Shown here one piece after another: positions 13,057-17,501 of a stretch of DNA of 17,501 nucleotides (positions within the stretch are counted from its first letter, which is position 1; every line of letters begins with the position of its first letter). The notes beneath the pieces were generated by a model. It saw nothing but the letters and a program-made list of their open reading frames with translations. It was not told the DNA's origin and searched no databases. The stretch is taken from contig CAMLEO010000135.1 of the NCBI GenBank assembly GCA_946478975.1, positions 1 to 17,501 on the forward strand. Direction: 5' to 3'. The translations under genes were made by a program, and so were the position numbers. The stretch comes from an uncultured Steroidobacter sp. (GTDB taxonomy: Bacteria > Pseudomonadota > Gammaproteobacteria > Steroidobacterales > Steroidobacteraceae).

Positions 13057-15894
13057 ATGACTTCGGCTCGCTTGCTGCGCCCGAGTGTGGCGCTGGTCGT
13101 TCTTTTGTCGGCGGCCGGCTGCGGCGGTGGTGGAGGCGGCGGCGGCGGTGGCGGCACTCCCGATCCCCCGACCCCGAATCCGTCCAGCTACACGATCGGC
13201 GGCAGCGTCACCGGCCTGAGCGGTGCGGGCTTGGTTCTGCAGAACAACGCCGGCGACAACCTCGCCGTCAACGGCAACGGCCCGTTCACATTTGCGACGC
13301 CGATCCGCCAGGGCAACGCCTACGCCGTCACGGTCCTGACGCAGCCGAGCAATCCTCAGCAAACGTGCATGGTCGCAAGCGGCAGCGGCACCGTCGGGGC
13401 CGGCAATGTCAGCTCAGTGAATATTGCCTGCGCCACCGACACGTTTGTCTTGACCGTGAACGTCAGCGGGCTCTCAGGCTCCGGCCTGAAGATCGCCAAC
13501 GGCTCCGATCGCATCACTGCCAACTCGAATCGAATGTACGCGTTCGGCACGCCCCTGCCGAGCGGCGCACGTTACAACGTGATGATCGATGCAGCTCCCA
13601 GCGATCCAGCACAGCGCTGCACGATTGCCAACGGGACCGGCACGATCACAACCACGTCCTTGACGATCGAGATCACCTGCGCCGCGACGTCGCCGACCTA
13701 TGCTTACAACTTGAACCAGGCGGATGGCACGCTCGCCTCTTACGCCATCGATGCATCGAACGGCCAGATGCGCCCGCGGTTCGTCGCCAAGACTGGCGCC
13801 AGCCCGGCGCAACTGACGCTGTATAAGTCCGCCAGCGGCAAACGTTTCGGTTACGTCGCCAATCAAGACAGCGACAGCCTGTCCGCATTCGCGCTCGATC
13901 CGCGCACGGGAACGTTGACCGAAGTGGCCGGCAGCCCGTTCGCGAGCGGCGGCGACAAACCCACGCTGCTTGCGCTCCATCCCACGCGCCCCTTCATCTA
14001 CGCCGTCAACGAGACCAGTGGAAACATTGCGGCTTACGCCATTAACGCAGATACCGGCGCGTTGACGCTGGTCGGTCCGGCGGCGACCGGGAGTTCGCCC
14101 AAGGCGTTCTCGATCGAAGCGAGCGGCCGATTCGCGTACGTCGCTGCGAGCGGCTCGGGCGAGTTCATCACCTATGCAATCGATCAGGCCAGCGGAGCAC
14201 TCACCGAAGTGCCGAACAGCCGCGTGGCGATCGGCACCTCGTTCGGTGGCATGACGCTGGAACGTAACGGCCGATTCGCATATGCATTCGACTCCGGCGC
14301 GGGCAGCATCGCAGCGTTTGCTCTCAACGCAGCAACAGGCGTGCCGGCTGCGCTGACGGGTAGCCCGATTGCAGCGGGCAGCAACATCACTTTGCTAGGC
14401 ATGCATCCCAACGGCAGCTTCATCTATGCCAAGCGTGGCCCGCAGACGCAGACGGTTGCGAACGGCATCGCGGTGTTTTCGATCAATGAAACAACCGGCG
14501 CGCTCGGCAAGATCACCGGCAGCCCGTTCGACACCAGCGCTAATCCGCTCGCGATCACGTTCGATCCTACTGGCCGCAATATGTATGCGGGACATTTGCT
14601 GGTGCAGGGCACGCCGGAGTTCAACGTCCGCGCCTACTCCGTGAATCCCGACACCGGCGCACTGACGACGATCACCGGCAGCCCGTTCGCGTCGCCGGCG
14701 TTTCCGGCCTCGCTCGATGTCGACAGCACCGGCAAATATTTGTATGTCGCGAACACCCAGAGCAATCAGCTCACGGCGTACAGCATCGACAACAGCGACG
14801 GCTCGCTGTCGCAGCTGGCCAATTCGCCGACCAACGTCGGCGCCAGCCCCACCGTCATCGCCGCCGAAGAAGACACGACGCCGCTGAGCCTGTCCTCGAA
14901 GTTTGTTTATGTGACGGATCCGGCCGGCAGCATCCGCACGTTCAACATCGCTGCGGACGGCACGCTCGGCGCCGGCGCTGTTCCCTCGGTGCCGGCCAAT
15001 GCCCCGCTCGGCATCACGCTGGATCCGCAGGGCCGCTTTGCATATGTCGCCGATCCCGGTGCAGTCGGTGTGAGGATTTATGCGGTGAACGCGACCACTG
15101 GGGCGCTGAGCGAAATCGCCGCCAGCCCCGTGGGCACGGGCGGCAACCCGCAGTATGTGGCAATCGCGCCGAGCGGCCGTTACGCCTATGTTTCTATTCC
15201 GGGCGCACCCTCGATTTTGAAGTACACGATCGATCCGAACACGGGCGGCTTGTCCTCACCGGTGACCAAGACCGTGACGGACGATGTTCAAGACCTGGTG
15301 ATCGCGCCGAATGGTCGCTGGTTGATTGCAACCGCCGCGACGGGAACGATGGTCTACACCTACGGTATCGATGTGAGCACGGGCGAGCTCGGCAGCGAAG
15401 TGGCGCTGGATCTCGGCCCGACCGTGGCGACCGGTTCGCTCGCCGTGGACCTGAGCGGCAAGTTTGCATACATCACCGATACGGCAAACGCGACGCTGCG
15501 TCAGTTCCAGATCAACGCGCAAACCGGCGCGCTGTCGCCAGTCGGTGTTCCTTTCAGTTACGGCGCTGGCCGCGTGCCGACGGGAGTTGCCGTGGATCCG
15601 AAAGGAGGCTTCGCATACACCGCCGACTCGGGCGGCAACAGCGTCAGCATCTTCAGCGTCAACAGCACGAACGGAGCGCTGACCTATCGCAACTCCGCCC
15701 CGGCCGGCACCAATCCGATTGCGATCACCACCGATTACAGCGGCGAGTTCGTGCGCGTGGCGACGGCGAACGGTGAGTTGCTCACCTTCCACGTCGACCG
15801 CGATGCGCGCAACCTGACGTTGATCGATACGGACACGGGCATCGGCGCGACGGCCGAGCCCGCAACGATCGTCACTTCATCGCACGCAGAGTGA
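13057..15894 (+). CDS. Double beta-propeller putative lipoprotein (lactonase-like repeats)
   Basis: The protein is 945 residues. A short signal (MTSARLLRPSVALVVLLSAAG) precedes Cys22, probably a lipid-attachment site although the lipobox SAAGC lacks the usual Leu at -3, then eleven glycines (23-33) and a Pro-rich linker. Two tandem repeats of about 80 residues follow (about 45-128 and 129-211). Each has a VxGLSGxGL motif and a Cys pair (104/125, 187/208). From about 212 on there are about fifteen repeats of the type GRFAYVAN...AYAINxxTGALTEV, as in YncE- and lactonase-type seven-bladed propellers. An irregular acidic linker near 604 (AEEDTTP) divides them into two propellers. Similarity to 6-phosphogluconolactonases is in fold only; the location is extracytoplasmic and a binding role is more likely. 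ATG 13057 is chosen for GGGGAGG 8 nt upstream and the signal peptide; the frame is open back to 12973. Confidence 0.9.
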   Translation: MTSARLLRPSVALVVLLSAAGCGGGGGGGGGGGTPDPPTPNPSSYTIGGSVTGLSGAGLVLQNNAGDNLAVNGNGPFTFATPIRQGNAYAVTVLTQPSNPQQTCMVASGSGTVGAGNVSSVNIACATDTFVLTVNVSGLSGSGLKIANGSDRITANSNRMYAFGTPLPSGARYNVMIDAAPSDPAQRCTIANGTGTITTTSLTIEITCAATSPTYAYNLNQADGTLASYAIDASNGQMRPRFVAKTGASPAQLTLYKSASGKRFGYVANQDSDSLSAFALDPRTGTLTEVAGSPFASGGDKPTLLALHPTRPFIYAVNETSGNIAAYAINADTGALTLVGPAATGSSPKAFSIEASGRFAYVAASGSGEFITYAIDQASGALTEVPNSRVAIGTSFGGMTLERNGRFAYAFDSGAGSIAAFALNAATGVPAALTGSPIAAGSNITLLGMHPNGSFIYAKRGPQTQTVANGIAVFSINETTGALGKITGSPFDTSANPLAITFDPTGRNMYAGHLLVQGTPEFNVRAYSVNPDTGALTTITGSPFASPAFPASLDVDSTGKYLYVANTQSNQLTAYSIDNSDGSLSQLANSPTNVGASPTVIAAEEDTTPLSLSSKFVYVTDPAGSIRTFNIAADGTLGAGAVPSVPANAPLGITLDPQGRFAYVADPGAVGVRIYAVNATTGALSEIAASPVGTGGNPQYVAIAPSGRYAYVSIPGAPSILKYTIDPNTGGLSSPVTKTVTDDVQDLVIAPNGRWLIATAATGTMVYTYGIDVSTGELGSEVALDLGPTVATGSLAVDLSGKFAYITDTANATLRQFQINAQTGALSPVGVPFSYGAGRVPTGVAVDPKGGFAYTADSGGNSVSIFSVNSTNGALTYRNSAPAGTNPIAITTDYSGEFVRVATANGELLTFHVDRDARNLTLIDTDTGIGATAEPATIVTSSHAE
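13123..13155 (+). repeat. GGN trinucleotide tract encoding eleven glycines
   Basis: Eleven consecutive glycine codons (GGC, GGT and one GGA) follow the putative lipid-attachment Cys22 of the propeller protein. Glycine-rich tethers are common just after lipobox cysteines. The tract is impure at the third position, so slippage is possible in units of three, which would change tether length without a frameshift. Confidence 0.85.
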
Positions 15895-15898
15895 TCGA

Positions 15899-16792
15899 TC
15901 AGGACTTGATCTTGCGGACCGGCAGCGGGACGTTACAAACATCGATGTGACCGGCAGGGACTTTGTACCACTCGTCCTGCCGGTTGCGTCGTGACTCCAC
16001 CAGATCGGTGAAGGTCTGCGTGTCGGTCCGCAGCACTTCGAGCTTCGCGCGTTGCTCCGGCGGCACGTCCGCCGCCAGGCGGATCTGCGTGATCGGCGTG
16101 CGCTCTTCGGGCTTCTCGTAAAAGCCCATCGCGCCGTGGCCGCGGGGCATGGTCGAAAGAATTTCCATTCCCTGCAGCACGCGGCCTACGAGCGTGACAT
16201 TGCGATCGAGCAAACGCGCCGCGTGGCCGTTGACGACGTAGAGCTCGGCACCGCTGCCACTGTTCACGTCGTTGTCGCGGCCAGCGCCGACCATGCCGTT
16301 ACAATGAACCATCCATGCCGAGCCTTGAGCCGATTCGCGCGCCGCTGGGAATCCCTCGACGAAGCCGGTCTGTGGGGCGTAAGTATCCGGATCGGGTAGC
16401 GCGGTGAACTTCAGCCCCTGAGCCGCACGCGTGAACTCCGGCGCCAGCGCTTTCTTAGCCTCGCCGAACGGCTTTTTCGCATCCGGGTCGCCCCACTGCA
16501 CCACGTAATTTTCCTGGGAGCGCACGATCGCGAGCCCATCGAAATACTTGCTCCGCGCCAGCGCGCGAATGTTCGCAACGTGATTCGGTGCGAACTGGGG
16601 CGCGAGCTCGATGACCACGCGCCCCGTAGGCAAGTCCATATACAACGTGTTCTGCGGATCCAGCGGACGCCAGTCGGAAGGCTTGGACGCCGCCAGCACG
16701 TCGGCCATGGTCTTGCCCGCGGCTATTGAATGCGTCGACGCCAACAACAATGGCACGGCGGCGAACGCAATCAGACGCAGCGACTTCGACAT
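15899..16792 (-). CDS. Periplasmic cyclophilin-type peptidyl-prolyl isomerase
   Basis: The protein is 297 residues. A signal peptide ([25 protein letters not shown]) is followed by a cyclophilin domain from about 49. It has [24 protein letters not shown] (49-72), the region equivalent to FHR...QGGD as [15 protein letters not shown] (89-103) with Arg91 at the place of the catalytic arginine, and a long insert up to [17 protein letters not shown]. It then has ELYVVNG, and [16 protein letters not shown] for the last core strands. An extra C-terminal tail of about 60 residues carries a single Cys. It would catalyse proline cis-trans isomerisation in periplasmic proteins, although the altered QWGDP motif and insert make it a divergent cyclophilin. 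AGGA lies 6 nt before the ATG. Its stop is 4 bases from the stop of the convergent propeller gene. Confidence 0.9.
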   Translation of the reverse strand: MSKSLRLIAFAAVPLLLASTHSIAAGKTMADVLAASKPSDWRPLDPQNTLYMDLPTGRVVIELAPQFAPNHVANIRALARSKYFDGLAIVRSQENYVVQWGDPDAKKPFGEAKKALAPEFTRAAQGLKFTALPDPDTYAPQTGFVEGFPAARESAQGSAWMVHCNGMVGAGRDNDVNSGSGAELYVVNGHAARLLDRNVTLVGRVLQGMEILSTMPRGHGAMGFYEKPEERTPITQIRLAADVPPEQRAKLEVLRTDTQTFTDLVESRRNRQDEWYKVPAGHIDVCNVPLPVRKIKS

Positions 16793-16828
16793 GGCCTTTC
16801 CTCGTGCGAGTGGAATGGCCGGACTATA

Positions 16829-17501
16829 TCAAACCACTGCGGCCTCCGCGTTCGGCACGGCCTTCGCGCGCTCCGGCTTCATTCCGAAGATCAAGCGCGT
16901 GATAGCGAAGCGCCTCACGACGAACTCATACAGCACGACGCAGCTCACCAGCGTCGCGGCGAGCACGGTCCAATACTTCACCCACGGACTCCACGACGCC
17001 TGGACCACGTAGTAGCCGATAGCGACGATGATCGTCTGGTGCAGGATATAGATGGGATAACTCGCGTCGCGCGCCCAGCGCAGCAGCCGATTGGAAAATG
17101 ACAGATGCTGATGGCCATAGCCGATGAATGCGAGGATACAAGCCCAAGTAAATGCCGCTGCAACGAAGGCATCCGCTGCAGTGTCATGCTGCCTCCACCC
17201 TTTATAGAACGAAATGCTCGCGACCAGGTAGATCGCGGCGCCGGTCGCCAGCAAGCGATGGCGTTGTGTCGCGATCCAGGCCCACGCATTCGGCATCGAC
17301 GCCAGCACGAAACCATAGATCGTGAACAGCAAGTAGTGATTGAACAGATACCAGTCGCTGACCAGGTTGTGAGATTCCGGGAACAGCGGCTTCAGCACTG
17401 CCTCGTTGATCCCGAGCGGCAGCGCCAGCAGGTACAGCCACGGCCCGGGCTGCAACTGCACCGCCGCCCGCTTCCACCACAACATCGCCGGCAGCAGCAG
17501 C
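16829..17501 (-). CDS. Membrane acyltransferase (acyltransferase-3 / OafA-OpgC superfamily), C-terminal part
   Basis: The gene runs off the right edge; the frame is open through 17500, so only about the last 223 residues are seen and the true start is outside. The visible protein has about six hydrophobic segments, with [23 protein letters not shown] and [23 protein letters not shown], the latter typical of the last helices of acyltransferase-3 proteins. This superfamily moves acetyl, succinyl or other acyl groups to sugars, O-antigen or periplasmic glucans, and OpgC/MdoC, which succinylates osmoregulated periplasmic glucans, belongs to it. The N-terminal catalytic His lies outside the window. 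It precedes the cyclophilin gene by 36 nt on the same strand, so they may be co-transcribed. Confidence 0.85.
   Translation of the reverse strand, partial: LLLPAMLWWKRAAVQLQPGPWLYLLALPLGINEAVLKPLFPESHNLVSDWYLFNHYLLFTIYGFVLASMPNAWAWIATQRHRLLATGAAIYLVASISFYKGWRQHDTAADAFVAAAFTWACILAFIGYGHQHLSFSNRLLRWARDASYPIYILHQTIIVAIGYYVVQASWSPWVKYWTVLAATLVSCVVLYEFVVRRFAITRLIFGMKPERAKAVPNAEAAVV

Noticed and set aside
15256..15792. 178-residue minus-strand frame inside the propeller gene
   Set aside because: It is a mirror of the repeated propeller codons; repetitive coding DNA keeps such antisense frames open.
13057..15894. CRISPR-like or tandem DNA repeats in the propeller gene
   Set aside because: The short repeated stretches are unevenly spaced, lie in frame and encode the same blade motif, so they are protein repeats rather than a CRISPR array.

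Overview
The window is GC-rich, densely coded bacterial chromosome with twelve protein genes and two gene fragments, one at each edge. The gene set points to a Gram-negative proteobacterium: an outer-membrane MipA/OmpV protein, a periplasmic cyclophilin, an exported TonB-C protein and a YheS-type ABC-F ATPase very close to the E. coli protein. A gammaproteobacterium of the Xanthomonadales/Nevskiales/Steroidobacter kind is my guess from overall protein character; no rRNA, tRNA or other taxonomic marker is present. I see no phage, plasmid, CRISPR or intact insertion-sequence genes.

Layout. 1-364 (+) is the 3' end of an EAL-domain c-di-GMP phosphodiesterase. 412-2322 (+) is the ABC-F ATPase. 2355-2960 (-) is a TetR regulator, divergent from a small exported TonB-C-domain protein at 3169-3534 (+). 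Between those two lies a compact control region with a 13-bp direct repeat, a TTGACA promoter and a 15-bp inverted repeat that is probably the TetR operator. A strong intrinsic terminator (3547-3581) separates the TonB-C gene from a convergent type III (CaiB/BaiF) CoA-transferase (3583-4869, -). Divergent from that are a small exported protein of unknown function (4926-5318) and a protein-tyrosine-phosphatase-like protein (5369-6181), both on +.

From 12795 down to 6184 five genes run without interruption on the minus strand: a one-TM protein of unknown function, a glutathione peroxidase, a MipA/OmpV outer-membrane protein, a very large GH94 phosphorylase (best guess a 1,2-beta-oligoglucan phosphorylase) and an AtoE-type short-chain fatty acid transporter. 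Gaps are 13, 10, 69 and 7 nt, so they could be one transcription unit. The 69-nt gap holds a strong hairpin whose arm touches the phosphorylase ribosome-binding site. The transporter probably starts at TTG within a few bases of the phosphorylase stop.

A 261-bp divergent intergenic region (12796-13056) carries a good CRP/Clp-type palindrome. To its right are a 945-residue putative lipoprotein with two cysteine-paired repeats and a double beta-propeller (13057-15894, +), a convergent periplasmic cyclophilin (15899-16792, -) and the C-terminal part of a membrane acyltransferase of the OafA/OpgC superfamily that runs off the right edge (-).

No single exotic system is evident. The parts most worth a second look are the TetR/TonB-C control region, the hairpin-gated GH94 phosphorylase coupled to an AtoE transporter, the CRP-like site between the five-gene run and the propeller lipoprotein, and a possible glucan link between the GH94 enzyme and the OpgC-like acyltransferase. 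All assignments come from reading motifs by eye; no database search was run.
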